NCBI GenBank assembly: GCA_017618115.1
Contig: JAFZUX010000006.1
Span: 1-44,639, forward strand
Source of the DNA: Bacteroidales bacterium
GTDB taxonomy: Bacteria > Bacteroidota > Bacteroidia > Bacteroidales > UBA932
DNA: 44,639 nucleotides
Direction: 5' to 3'
Each line of letters opens with the position of its first letter. Positions within the stretch are counted from its first letter, which is position 1. Both the position numbers and the translations under genes were made by a program. Positions 1 to 7,717 of this stretch are shown here, one piece after another. The notes below the pieces were generated by a model that searched no databases, was not told the DNA's origin, and saw nothing but the letters and a program-made list of their open reading frames with translations.

Positions 1-288
1 GGTGATGGTCTGCAGGCAGCGGACGTCGGTGATGGGCTCCTCGGGCAGCTGCTTGTTCTTGGCCGAGGTCTTCTTGAGGTCCTGGTAGGCCTGCTCGATG
101 CGTTTCATCTCCTGGTCGCGGAGCTTGAGGGGCTGCATGAGCGACTTCACGATGGGACGGGTGAAGCTCTTGCCGCTGGCGGCTTCGGCCACCACCAGCA
201 CCTGCAGCAGCAGGGCGTGGGGATCCAGGTCGTAGGTGTACTTGAAGCGCAGGCGAGTGGCCAGGGCGCACAGAGGTGCTAGGCAAGC
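1..288 (-). pseudogene. Fragment of a DUF3987-like (YfjI/primase-helicase type) protein
   Basis: The reverse strand is open from an in-frame stop at 289-291 to the left edge. It encodes a stretch with ALATRLRFKYTYD, then AEAASGKSF (a Walker A-like loop), then a Lys/Glu-rich helix. This resembles the DUF3987 proteins common on Bacteroidetes mobile elements, which are thought to act in DNA replication or conflict. The amino end is missing because the open frame begins after a stop with no start codon. The rest runs off the window. The segment is strikingly GC-rich beside the AT-rich DNA that starts at about 290, so it is a foreign or truncated piece, or an assembly junction. Family call is from memory of the motif. 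Confidence 0.55.
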
Positions 289-307
289 CTAATAAGCTGG
301 CTAGTTT

Positions 308-367
308 ATGGTTAAAGGGAGAGAGAAGAGAGTGGATGGGGAAACTATCGCGGAGGCAGAGAAATAA
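308..367 (+). repeat. Copy A of an interspersed repeat with a coding-like reading frame
   Basis: From an ATG at 308 the frame reads M-V-K-G-R, then EKRVDGETIAEAEK, then TAA. The same peptide recurs in copies B (2437-2496), C (4501 onward) and D (6275-6355), and in degraded form in E (12379-12426). Differences between copies are mostly silent or conservative (D/E, I/V, E/K), which suggests descent from a coding segment, not a purely structural repeat. No product is known to me. Confidence 0.6.
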
Positions 368-445
368 TGAATTATTATTCAATAATTGTGAAATATTGAA
401 GGAATATTCAATAATCTTGGGTTGTTCTTTATTTTCTATTTAGTA

Positions 446-586
446 ATGGTCAAAGTTGTTATAGGAGAACATATTAACGGGGATTATGAATGGGACGCTG
501 AGAGGAGGATTGTGCGGGAGGTTGATGGTAAGAGGGTTTGTATAGGGAAGATAAAGGGGGATGTGAAAGTTGGTGATTTGACGTGA
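446..586 (+). CDS. Small hypothetical protein, 46 aa
   Basis: An ATG at 446 opens a 46-codon frame ending at TGA 584-586. The product is charged, starts MVKVVIGEHINGDYEWD and has an internal REVDGKRV. It has no signal peptide or membrane segment. It is followed 17 bases later by a strong rho-independent terminator (603-640), which supports a real short transcription unit. I do not recognise the family. It sits between repeat copy A and the next gene, so it may also be the tail of a decayed gene. Confidence 0.45.
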   Translation: MVKVVIGEHINGDYEWDAERRIVREVDGKRVCIGKIKGDVKVGDLT

Positions 587-602
587 GAGATGAAATAAAA
601 GT

Positions 603-640
603 AGCCGGCTGCTGGGTGTCCAGTAGCCGGCTTTTGTTTT
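603..640 (+). terminator. Rho-independent terminator after the 46-aa gene
   Basis: A 13-bp stem (603-615 with 620-632, one G-U pair) closes a GTGT loop and is followed by TTTGTTTT. A closely similar hairpin is found at 6445-6473, so this terminator is itself repeated within the island. Confidence 0.85.
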
Positions 641-704
641 GTGGTGGGATTTTGATACTTATTTGTTTTATCAAGTCAGTTTTTATATTTTGGCCTCATA
701 AATA

Positions 705-998
705 ATGAAAATTATGAAAGAAAAAATTGACATATTGTTTACTGCACACAAAGATATGAGTACCGGAATTACTTGGACTCAAGTGGCAAACCATACTGTT
801 CGGTCTGCGGTTGATATTGTGAAGACATATCAGTATGGTTATCAGCTGGGATTGGCAAAATCAATGGGACCTGAATATGCAACGGCTGAGCAGATTAGAG
901 AACTACAAGAGAAGCGTATGAAGTACGCAATTATGGGGATAGGCGGTGCGTTGTTGCTATTATTTGCTTCCGTAAGTACCCTGAAAAACGGAATATAG
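705..998 (+). CDS. Small hypothetical protein with a C-terminal membrane segment, 97 aa
   Basis: The frame starts at ATG 705, with a second possible start at 714. The first 75 residues are soluble and mixed charge. Residues about 74-92 (YAIMGIGGALLLLFASV) form one hydrophobic helix close to the C-terminus, as in a tail-anchored or single-pass inner-membrane protein. It lies 51 bases upstream of the 296-aa unknown gene in the same direction and may form a unit with it. Family not recognised. Confidence 0.6.
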   Translation: MKIMKEKIDILFTAHKDMSTGITWTQVANHTVRSAVDIVKTYQYGYQLGLAKSMGPEYATAEQIRELQEKRMKYAIMGIGGALLLLFASVSTLKNGI

Positions 999-1049
999 TT
1001 TTAACCCATTGTTGCTTTTCCATAAATCAAAACCTAAACGACTAATAAT

Positions 1050-1940
1050 ATGGACTACAAAGAAAATTACCAGGCTTTTGCATCAGTCTGTAAAAGAAAT
1101 GGAATCAAGAAAGTTCCACAGTTATTGGATGTTTTTGATTGTTTTTGTTCGTATTCATTCTTTAAGGATTTACCTTTTGTTGAAAATAAAAAGACAAACA
1201 AAGACGATGATGTTGTGTTAGAACTAGTTGATTTTATTAGAATCCTTTTGAAGGGGCGGAATTTAGTAATAACAAGTAGCGATGGAGGTAGTTCAAAAAT
1301 TTATGATGAAGTGCTAAAAAAACGGTTATTAAGATGTGCCTCAAAATATCTTTTGGAGATTAGTCCCTTTGCTTATCTATTTGAGCTATTTGAAACAAAT
1401 CCAAAACTAATTAAAGATAGTGGTTCAGGGGTCTTAGAAAAGTATATTAAACCATTTGATGGAATCCTCTCAGAAACACAGTTAAATCGTTATGAGAAAG
1501 AACAAAAGGAGTACATGAGAAGGAATAAAATATATCAAGGACGAAAAGGTGATAGAACTCCCCAACTTGGCGGTTGTGTTCATGATTTTAAAAAGGCCGT
1601 CTTGAGTTTAGAACCAGATTATAATCAAACTACAATTCTAGTATTTATAGGAGATCTAATGTTTGAAAGCGGTGTGTTAAAGCGATTTAGGACTTCTTTT
1701 TGGATAGATAATGTTTGGAAATCAATGGATAGAAACGAAATACAGAAGACAATTTCCGATTGGCATAATTCTTATTTAAATGCTAGAAAGAGAGAATGCA
1801 AAGTAAGGGGAGATGGAATTAGTTTGGATAATTTTAACGTAAAATATTATCTAATGACTCGTGATGACAAGACATATTCTAGACATATTTTTACAAATGA
1901 TAAAGAGGATCTCAGTTTCTTCAAGTCAAGTGATTGGTGA
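1050..1940 (+). CDS. Hypothetical protein, 296 aa
   Basis: Long AT-rich frame from ATG 1050 to TGA 1938-1940. The protein is soluble, Lys-rich and has no signal peptide or membrane helix. Visible features are a charged middle (residues about 145-170, Glu/Lys/Arg-rich, probably helical) and a C-terminal half with scattered aromatic residues. I do not recognise a catalytic motif. Its position with a small membrane-protein gene upstream, and between repeat copies A and B, suggests one accessory cassette. A defence or toxin role is possible but only by neighbourhood. Confidence 0.7.
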   Translation: MDYKENYQAFASVCKRNGIKKVPQLLDVFDCFCSYSFFKDLPFVENKKTNKDDDVVLELVDFIRILLKGRNLVITSSDGGSSKIYDEVLKKRLLRCASKYLLEISPFAYLFELFETNPKLIKDSGSGVLEKYIKPFDGILSETQLNRYEKEQKEYMRRNKIYQGRKGDRTPQLGGCVHDFKKAVLSLEPDYNQTTILVFIGDLMFESGVLKRFRTSFWIDNVWKSMDRNEIQKTISDWHNSYLNARKRECKVRGDGISLDNFNVKYYLMTRDDKTYSRHIFTNDKEDLSFFKSSDW

Positions 1941-1985
1941 CTTCTTGACGGTAAATGATTGATTATAAGCTAGGGAGAAAAACTA

Positions 1986-2018
1986 AGGGAGAGAATATTA
2001 TTCTCCCTACTTTAATTA
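1986..2018 (+). terminator. Probable terminator after the 296-aa gene
   Basis: AGGGAGA (1986-1992) pairs with TCTCCCT (2002-2008) over a 9-base loop. The tail is T-rich but interrupted. It lies 46 bases after the upstream stop codon. Confidence 0.5.
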
Positions 2019-2121
2019 TTGATGTTGTTTTTTAAAGGGAAGATATTTTTGTGCCATATTAATAACGGGGGCTTGAAATAGTCCCCACAAGATCCCCGTA
2101 AAGGACGGGTAGGATTGTCTC

Positions 2122-2262
2122 ATGGCAAAAAAAGTCACATCAGCGAATGTAGCTAGAAAGGCTTCTAAAGCTCTTAAAGATGGTCGGTCTAGTGCTAGAA
2201 CTAAGAGCATAGCCGGAAGCGCACTTTCTCAGAGAGAAAAGTCTTCATCTAAGAAGAAGTAG
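2122..2262 (+). CDS. Small, very basic Ser/Ala-rich protein, 46 aa
   Basis: ATG 2122 to TAG 2260-2262 encodes MAKKVTSANVARKASKAL, then a DGRSS segment, IAGSALSQ and a Lys-rich C-terminus. The pattern (VTS..VA.KASK.L, DGRSS, KSIAGSALSQ) matches my memory of a widespread family of tiny unannotated basic proteins in bacteria and mobile elements. The function is unknown to me. A strong terminator follows 9 bases after the stop, so this is a separate transcript. Confidence 0.75.
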   Translation: MAKKVTSANVARKASKALKDGRSSARTKSIAGSALSQREKSSSKKK

Positions 2263-2271
2263 TGTTTTGAT

Positions 2272-2306
2272 AAGCCCAGGAGAGTTATCTCTTGGGCTTG
2301 TTTTTC
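2272..2306 (+). terminator. Rho-independent terminator of the small basic gene
   Basis: AAGCCCA plus GAGA pairs with TCTC plus TGGGCTT across a GTTA loop (2272-2299), followed by GTTTTTC. Confidence 0.85.
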
Positions 2307-2363
2307 ATTGCTGTTGTTAAAAGTGATTAGAAGAGTTGAGAGTGATAGGGGATTGAAGAGTTT

Positions 2364-2496
2364 TTATTAGCTCGCTATGGGCTATGCCCGTAGCGAAACA
2401 GATTGAGTCGGAGGGCGTAAGTGCTAATGCGGCGGTTTGAGAGTGATTGGGAGACAGAAGAGAGTAGAGGAGAAAACCATCGAGGATAATAAATAA
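2364..2496 (+). repeat. Copy B of the interspersed repeat, with a stem-loop
   Basis: This copy shares its first 44 bases (2364-2407) almost exactly with copy D (from 6200), including the hairpin CGCTATGGGC, TAT, GCCCGTAGCG. The frame gives FISSLWAMPVAKQIE, then GVS and a TGA. A second frame begins at TTG 2437, overlapping that stop as TTGA, and reads to QKRVEEKTIEDNK and TAA. Upstream of 2364 the copy is degraded relative to copy D by a frameshift. The gene-free stretch 2263-2681 otherwise holds only terminators and the promoter of the next gene. Confidence 0.65.
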
Positions 2497-2560
2497 GGAG
2501 TTGTTGGGATGACTGTTGACTAAGAGGGGTGTAAAGGATTACTATGAAGGAATGGTTAGA

Positions 2561-2599
2561 AGCTGGAAACCGATGATGGTTGCCAGCTTTTGTTTTTTT
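2561..2599 (+). terminator. Terminator-like hairpin upstream of the ATPase gene
   Basis: AGCTGG (2561-2566) and AACC pair with GGTT and CCAGCT (2583-2588), followed by TTTTGTTTTTTT. No obvious gene precedes it, so it may end the decayed unit represented by repeat copy B. Confidence 0.7.
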
Positions 2600-2623
2600 G
2601 TGCGAAAAAATACTTTTAAATGC

Positions 2624-2653
2624 TTGAAAATTTAAATTTATTCCTTATATTTG
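2624..2653 (+). promoter_or_regulatory. Promoter for the RloA/RloB pair
   Basis: TTG at 2624-2626, a 19-base spacer, then TATATTTG (2646-2653), which fits the Bacteroidetes TAnnTTTG element. The start codon is at 2682. Confidence 0.6.
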
Positions 2654-2681
2654 CAGAAAATCTACAAATTCAGACATTAAA

Positions 2682-3923
2682 ATGGTTTTAGAGATTCGTT
2701 TAAGTAACTTTTTCTCCATTAACGAGGAGGTGGTTTTGGATATGCAAGCTGCAAACCTCCAAACCAAGCAATCTAAAGTGTTGGAGGGAAATACATTTGT
2801 CTGCAACGGCGAACGGTTATTGAAAACTGTTGCTATTTATGGAGCAAATGCATCTGGTAAAAGCAATATTATCAAGGCGATTAGAGCTTGTGTACAGATG
2901 ATATTTGAGTCATATAACTATAATGAAAATACACAGTTTGCTTTTATTCCGTTCAAGTTTGGTGGGGCCGATAAGCCTAGTAAGTTTTTTATCCGTTTTT
3001 TGATAGACGGAGTGGAGTATGAGTATAGTTTCTCTATGACTAATACTGAGATAATTACTGAGGTGTTGTATTATTATCCTAATGGTCGTAGAAAATTGGT
3101 GTTTGCCAGGGATGAAAGGAAGGGACCGGACAAGAAAGATATCTATGAGTTCAGGAATGCAATACGTCGTCCTATGGATGTGGCATCAAATACCTCGAAA
3201 AAGACTCTGTTTGTGTCTAGAGCCAGTTCAATGGACAGAGAGGTTGCTAAAGATGTTTTCCGCTATTTTAACGAGCATTTTATCTTAAACTATTTTGGGT
3301 ATAACAGCTTTTCTATAGAGTATCTTTTGAACTCGAATAAGGAATCTATTTTGAAGTTATTAGCTATAGCTGATAGTGACATTGTGGATTATCAAAGTCA
3401 AAGAGAACTCAAGACCCTGACAACTGCAGTATTTGATTCTCAGAGTAATAAAGTGATATCCAGCGACGATATTCAAAAGCCTCTTTTAAAGATTACAACA
3501 TTTCATAAGAATAATCCGAGTATACCTTTTGACTTCCACTCAGAAGAATCAGATGGAACTCAGGAGTTTTTCCACATGATGTTGACAATCATGAACATAA
3601 TAAGGGGTAATAAGGTTCTCCTGATAGATGAGATATCAACAGGACTTCACGTTAAGTTAGTTGAATACATTATCCAACTGTTTAATCAGAGTGAATCCGC
3701 TCAGTTGATTTTTACAACGCATAATACGAATCTTCTTGATATGAAGAAGATTAGGAAAGACCAGGTTTATTTTGTGAATAAAAGGAGTGATGGTTCTTCC
3801 GATCTTTATTCTTTGTTTGATTACAAAGATTTCCGGGAGAATATGGATGCAGAAAAAGCTTACTTGCAAGGACGTTTTGATGCGATTCCGTATATTGATG
3901 ACTCTTCAGACGAACTAGATTAA
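2682..3923 (+). CDS. AAA/ABC-type ATPase, RloA-like (AbiLi type)
   Basis: A 413-aa P-loop ATPase of the AAA_15/AAA_21 (SMC-like) class. The Walker A is GANASGKS at residues 54-61, the Walker B region VLLIDEIST is near 313-321 and a switch histidine is in TTHNTNLLD near 345. The amino end (LEIRLSNFFSINEEVVLDM) is typical of these overcoming-lysogenization-like ATPases. It is followed 10 bases later by a RloB gene. In Lactococcus the related AbiL pair aborts phage infection. Other such pairs occur in restriction loci. The role as a defence ATPase is inferred from this pairing; the ATPase assignment is direct. Confidence 0.9.
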   Translation: MVLEIRLSNFFSINEEVVLDMQAANLQTKQSKVLEGNTFVCNGERLLKTVAIYGANASGKSNIIKAIRACVQMIFESYNYNENTQFAFIPFKFGGADKPSKFFIRFLIDGVEYEYSFSMTNTEIITEVLYYYPNGRRKLVFARDERKGPDKKDIYEFRNAIRRPMDVASNTSKKTLFVSRASSMDREVAKDVFRYFNEHFILNYFGYNSFSIEYLLNSNKESILKLLAIADSDIVDYQSQRELKTLTTAVFDSQSNKVISSDDIQKPLLKITTFHKNNPSIPFDFHSEESDGTQEFFHMMLTIMNIIRGNKVLLIDEISTGLHVKLVEYIIQLFNQSESAQLIFTTHNTNLLDMKKIRKDQVYFVNKRSDGSSDLYSLFDYKDFRENMDAEKAYLQGRFDAIPYIDDSSDELD

Positions 3924-3933
3924 TTAGTATACT

Positions 3934-4479
3934 ATGGGCAGGAAGAACCGTGTGTCAAAAGGAAAACAAATGAAGCCAAATTTCTTTGTTTTCTGTGAAG
4001 GGGAGACAGAAATAACGTATGTTAAATTTCTGCGTTCTTTGTATCGTGTTCCTATTCAGGTTATTCCGAGGAAGGGGAAATCAAATATCACACAAAGCGA
4101 TATAGAGAATACAAAGAAAGATTATGTATTGACAAGTCAAGATAAAGTGTTTCTAATGTTTGATTTGGACGTAGAAGGTATGTTGGAGAATTTGAAGAAG
4201 ATACCAGATGCTGAGTTGCTGGTTTCTAACCCTTGTGTTGAGTTATGGTTTCTACTTCATTTTAGGGAACAAACAACATCAATTACATCTAAGCAAAGCA
4301 CTATGAAACTACAAGCATGTTCAAATGGTTACAAAAAGGGCTCATTGTCTGAAGAAGAGAAAATGGTTCTTTCATCTAATAAGGAACTTGCTATTCAAAG
4401 AGCAAAGAGCCTAACAGAGTACAATAATCCTTCAACTACTGTGTATAAGCTTTTAGAGATGTTGAAGGACAAAGTATAA
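3934..4479 (+). CDS. rloB: RloB-like protein (putative TOPRIM-like nuclease partner)
   Basis: 181 aa. The amino end shows the RloB signature FFVFCEGETEITYVKFL (residues about 17-33), followed by an acidic VFLMFDLDVEG strand-loop near 70-80 and the conserved NPCVELWFLLHF segment near 98-109. The acidic E and D-x-D positions are the ones thought to bind metal in this TOPRIM-related family. It is co-transcribed with the ATPase (10-base gap). The known family context is AbiLii in abortive infection and RloB in restriction islands. The target nucleic acid cannot be inferred. Confidence 0.85.
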   Translation: MGRKNRVSKGKQMKPNFFVFCEGETEITYVKFLRSLYRVPIQVIPRKGKSNITQSDIENTKKDYVLTSQDKVFLMFDLDVEGMLENLKKIPDAELLVSNPCVELWFLLHFREQTTSITSKQSTMKLQACSNGYKKGSLSEEEKMVLSSNKELAIQRAKSLTEYNNPSTTVYKLLEMLKDKV

Positions 4480-4500
4480 CGCTTGCGGTTGGGGAGAGTG

Positions 4501-4644
4501 ATGAGGGGAGAGAAGAGAGTGGATGGGGAAACTGTCGCGGAGGAAAAAAGTGAAGCGTTTGTGGTGCTTCTAGGTATAGTCCGCTCTTCTACATACAATG
4601 ATGATGGTTCTGTTATAGAGAGTGCCATTTTAAATCCTGAGTAA
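4501..4644 (+). CDS. Copy C of the repeat, continuing as a 47-aa frame
   Basis: Immediately after the rloB stop (4479) the repeat core recurs. From ATG 4501 the frame reads MRGEKRVDGETVAEEKSEA, then a hydrophobic VVLLGIV and an acidic end, stopping at TAA 4642-4644. In the other copies the frame stops just after the shared peptide; here it continues for 30 more residues, which suggests it is closer to an intact ancestor. It could equally be a remnant fused by chance. Function unknown. Confidence 0.35.
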   Translation: MRGEKRVDGETVAEEKSEAFVVLLGIVRSSTYNDDGSVIESAILNPE

Positions 4645-4698
4645 GGATTGTATGGGGTAGATATACCTAAAGGTGTGTGGCATAAGGTTATTATATTG

Positions 4699-5985
4699 AT
4701 GAAAAAGATTGTTTTCATTTGCTTGTGTGTGATTGTTGCTATTAATTGTTTAGCACAAGAGTCCGTTTCTGATTACTATTTTCCTCAGAACCGAGTCATA
4801 ACACTGGATAAGGTTTCCCAAAATTCATCTTTAGGCCCGACTTATAAATTGTATTTGTATGAAAAGGGAGTTCTTCATACCGTTCTGGATTGTCCTTTAA
4901 TTAAGACTGTATATGAGCCAGGGAACCGCTATCCGACAAGGATTGTCTATAGAGGAGAGGCTCTCAGAACTCGTAGTTTTGTGTTGATTAATGGTGATAC
5001 CATTTCTACTCTGTCTACATCAAATATTAAACAAATAGTATTAGTGTTGCCGACGGAATCTAAGAAGGCCGTGTGGACGGACTCTTTTATCAACACTAAG
5101 TATAAAAAAGAGGCGGAGTTTAAATATGTTAATACCTCACATACGGGTACAATTAAAAGAGTAATAAAGGTTTCTTGTTATTCGACTGTTGATACTCTTG
5201 TATCTTATTGGGCTGAGGGGGAAGGTTTAATTTGTGAGGGCAGATTGTCTAAGGGTAAACAACTAAATATATTATCAATAGCTAAGAATATTAATCAGAG
5301 AGATTATTGTGAACTATCGGAAAGACAAATTCAGTTAATAAGAGAAAAAGAGAGGCAGGAACAGTTACGTCAGGCAAGATTGGATTCTTTAAACAATCAT
5401 CCGGATACATTAAAGTCTTTATCAGAAAAGGTTTTCAATGTTGTAGATACTGTTATAATCCGTGGAATAGCTCCGCATATTCTTAAAACAATGAAGGATA
5501 GCAAGAATGCTAAATCTCTCTTTCATGTAGATCTTTCTATCCCTATGCCAGGTGCGGTGCTAATTGCTACAACTACAGTTCTTCTTTCATGGTCAGATTT
5601 ACACGAATTACAAAAGAACATCAAATCTGAGTTGTTAAATCAAGACTTCATTAACAGAACAATATACGATTCAATAATTGGGCAATCTCTTACTGTTGGA
5701 GTTGTCCAGAGATATGACCTTTCAGCTGGAATGTTGACAGAAAAAGAGATTGTTGTTAAAAACAAAAAGGGGAATTGGGTTCCGAATAAGAAGGGTGATG
5801 ATTTGCCAGACTCTTGGCTCGCTTCTATCCCAATTGCAGTGAGTCATTTAAAGGAATTAAATGGAGAATCAAAGAGTTACACGCTAAAACTTGTTTGTCT
5901 GCCAATTAATGGAATAGATTGTCTTTTTGTTGAAATGCCTAAGGTACAGGCAAATAATCGGTTTAAGTTGCTTGGGTTGTTTTAA
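4699..5985 (+). CDS. Secreted protein of unknown function, 428 aa
   Basis: I place the start at ATG 4699 because MKKIVFICLCVIVAINCLA is a clean signal peptide, with cleavage likely before QES. An earlier in-frame ATG at 4648 would bury it. The mature protein has a charged, probably coiled segment near residues 210-235 (LIREKERQEQLRQARL) separating two beta-rich parts. I see no lipobox and no catalytic motif I recognise. It sits between repeat copies C and D with no partner gene, and its stop overlaps a frame that carries a nuclease-like remnant. Confidence 0.7.
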   Translation: MKKIVFICLCVIVAINCLAQESVSDYYFPQNRVITLDKVSQNSSLGPTYKLYLYEKGVLHTVLDCPLIKTVYEPGNRYPTRIVYRGEALRTRSFVLINGDTISTLSTSNIKQIVLVLPTESKKAVWTDSFINTKYKKEAEFKYVNTSHTGTIKRVIKVSCYSTVDTLVSYWAEGEGLICEGRLSKGKQLNILSIAKNINQRDYCELSERQIQLIREKERQEQLRQARLDSLNNHPDTLKSLSEKVFNVVDTVIIRGIAPHILKTMKDSKNAKSLFHVDLSIPMPGAVLIATTTVLLSWSDLHELQKNIKSELLNQDFINRTIYDSIIGQSLTVGVVQRYDLSAGMLTEKEIVVKNKKGNWVPNKKGDDLPDSWLASIPIAVSHLKELNGESKSYTLKLVCLPINGIDCLFVEMPKVQANNRFKLLGLF

Positions 5986-6163
5986 AATAGATCTTACTAG
6001 CAATACTGGCAAGACAACTCTTATTCAAGTGAAAACAGGGTCAACGAAGAACATCCAATGTGGTTTACTGTCTACTCCTTCTGGTGAGATTGAAAATTTA
6101 GAAAAGATAATAGTCTGCCCTTGGGTCTTTGTTTATGTAACTCATAAAGAGAGAGGATATTGA
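5984..6163 (+). pseudogene. C-terminal remnant of a PD-(D/E)XK-like nuclease
   Basis: In a frame different from the upstream gene, 60 codons read KIDLTSNTGKTTLIQVKTG, then a tail ending FVYVTHKERGY and TGA (6161-6163). D followed by LIQVKT matches the D...(D/E/Q)xK strand-turn-strand core of the PD-(D/E)XK fold, with Gln in place of the usual acidic residue. No start codon or amino half is present, so this is a gene tail left by a deletion or replacement. The assignment rests on a short motif. Confidence 0.4.
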
Positions 6164-6179
6164 GCGGTTTGAGATTGTG

Positions 6180-6355
6180 ATGGCGGTGGAAGAAGAGTAT
6201 TTTATTAGCTCGCTATGGGCTATGCCCGTAGCGAAACAGATTGAGCTGAATGGCGTTAGTGGTGGAGCGGTGGTGTGAGAGTGAAAGGTGGAGAGAAGGG
6301 AGTGGATGGGGAAACTATAGCGGAGGCAGAGAAAAATGAAATGACAACCGAATGA
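6180..6355 (+). repeat. Copy D of the interspersed repeat, the most complete
   Basis: Two overlapping short frames are visible. The first runs from ATG 6180 (MAVEEEYFISSLWAMPV, then AKQIELNGVSGGAVV) to TGA 6276-6278, and its open frame extends further upstream to about 6141. The second starts at GTG 6275, overlapping as GTGA, and reads VRVKGGEKGVDGETIAEAEK, then NEMTTE and TGA 6353-6355. The stem-loop at about 6209-6233 lies inside the first frame and is shared with copy B. The rest of 5986-6590 holds a remnant, a short tandem repeat, a terminator and the fic promoter. Confidence 0.6.
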
Positions 6356-6383
6356 ATTGTGGCTCTTTACAAAGTGGGGGCGT

Positions 6384-6425
6384 TTGAAAATCTTGGGAAT
6401 TTTTGATTGAAAATCTTGGGAATTT
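6384..6425 (+). repeat. Tandem duplication, 19-bp unit, two copies
   Basis: TTGAAAATCTTGGGAATTT occurs at 6384-6402 and again, identical, at 6407-6425 (period 23). Confidence 0.8.
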
Positions 6426-6444
6426 ATATAGGAGGTAACCATCG

Positions 6445-6480
6445 AGCCGGTTGCTGGATTTCAGCAGCCGGCTGTTTTTT
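6445..6480 (+). terminator. Rho-independent terminator upstream of fic
   Basis: A 12-bp stem (6445-6456 with 6462-6473, one G-U) closes a GATTT loop and is followed by GTTTTTT. It is nearly the same hairpin as 603-640. It would isolate fic from upstream transcription. Confidence 0.85.
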
Positions 6481-6536
6481 AAAAAAAACTAGAGAATTGT
6501 ATTAGTATAAATCTTATTTTAGAAAATGGCATTTTT

Positions 6537-6567
6537 TTTGATTAGTAAAATTTTTATTTTACATTTG
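6537..6567 (+). promoter_or_regulatory. Promoter of fic
   Basis: TTTG at 6537-6540, a 19-base spacer and TACATTTG at 6560-6567, matching the Bacteroidetes consensus. The fic start codon lies 23 bases further on. Confidence 0.7.
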
Positions 6568-6590
6568 CGCAGATTTTTAAAATAACGGCT

Positions 6591-7715
6591 ATGAACTTGT
6601 TCAAATCAGGGGTATTCGTTAACCAAGGGTCATTTAAGAGTTTTGTTCCGTCCTTAATCAATAGGGCATGGACAATAAACGATATGAATGTTTTGTCATT
6701 ATTGAGTAAGGCAGATAGAATGTTAGGTAGGTTGGATATGTTCTCGGAGTATATCCCAAACATAGATTTGTTCATTTCAATGCATATTGCTAAAGAGGCA
6801 ACTTTATCTAGCAAAATAGAGGGCACTCAGACTAATATTCAACAAGCAGTTATGCCAGAGGAATCTGTTCCGCTGGATAAAAGGGATGACTGGGCTGAGA
6901 TTCAGAATTACATTTCTGCCATAAACCAAGCAATTCCGAGATTGGAGTCTTTGCCATTGTCCTCAAGGTTGATTAGAGAAGTACATTCAGAGTTGATGAA
7001 AGGTGTAAGGGGGAAGAATAAGCAGCCAGGAGAGTTTAGATTATCTCAGAACTGGATTGGCGGAGCAAATATTAACGATGCCATTTTTATTCCACCGCCA
7101 GCCAATATGATTTATGATTTAATGTCCGATATTGAGAAGTTTATTCATAATTCAGAGACGCAGTTGCCGGATTTATTGAAGATAGCCATTATTCATTATC
7201 AATTTGAGACAATCCATCCGTTTAATGATGGGAACGGACGTACAGGAAGATTGCTGATAACATTATATCTAGTAAGTAAGGGACTTTTGAAGCGTCCTGT
7301 TTTGTATATGTCTGATTACCTTGAAAAACACAGGAATTCTTATTATTCCTCCATAATGAAGGTAAGAACTGATAATGATCTTTCTCAATGGCTCAGTTTC
7401 TTTTTACAAGGTATCATAGAAACTGCTGAAAAAGGAGTTAATACGTTTAATAAAATTCTTTCTCTTGAAAAAGATCAGGAGGCTATTGTTCGGCAGATGG
7501 GTAGCCGCTCTGCAAATGCAATGACTGTAATTAAGGAGTTGTATATGAGACCTGTAGTGGATGCTAAAAAAGTTGCGAAGGTGTGCGATATTTCTGTTGC
7601 CTCAGCATACAATCTTATTTCCGAACTTGAGAAGAGGGGTATTCTGACTGAAATTACAGGAGGTAAAAGGAATTGCTTTTATGCTATGCAATCATATTTG
7701 GATTTGTTTAGGTAA
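6591..7715 (+). CDS. Class II Fic protein (AMPylation-type) with C-terminal winged helix
   Basis: 374 aa. The Fic catalytic loop HPFNDGNGRTGR is complete at residues 209-220, with the catalytic His at 209. Upstream, S73-x-x-x-E77-G78 is the (S/T)xxxE(G/N) inhibitory helix, placed before the Fic core, which defines class II self-inhibited enzymes. The C-terminal third (from about 300) looks like a winged helix (VAKVCDISVASAYNLISEL). Such proteins usually transfer AMP to a protein hydroxyl and occur without a separate antitoxin. The target is unknown. It has its own promoter and is AT-rich; base composition changes sharply at the next gene. Confidence 0.92.
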   Translation: MNLFKSGVFVNQGSFKSFVPSLINRAWTINDMNVLSLLSKADRMLGRLDMFSEYIPNIDLFISMHIAKEATLSSKIEGTQTNIQQAVMPEESVPLDKRDDWAEIQNYISAINQAIPRLESLPLSSRLIREVHSELMKGVRGKNKQPGEFRLSQNWIGGANINDAIFIPPPANMIYDLMSDIEKFIHNSETQLPDLLKIAIIHYQFETIHPFNDGNGRTGRLLITLYLVSKGLLKRPVLYMSDYLEKHRNSYYSSIMKVRTDNDLSQWLSFFLQGIIETAEKGVNTFNKILSLEKDQEAIVRQMGSRSANAMTVIKELYMRPVVDAKKVAKVCDISVASAYNLISELEKRGILTEITGGKRNCFYAMQSYLDLFR

Positions 7716-7717
7716 TA

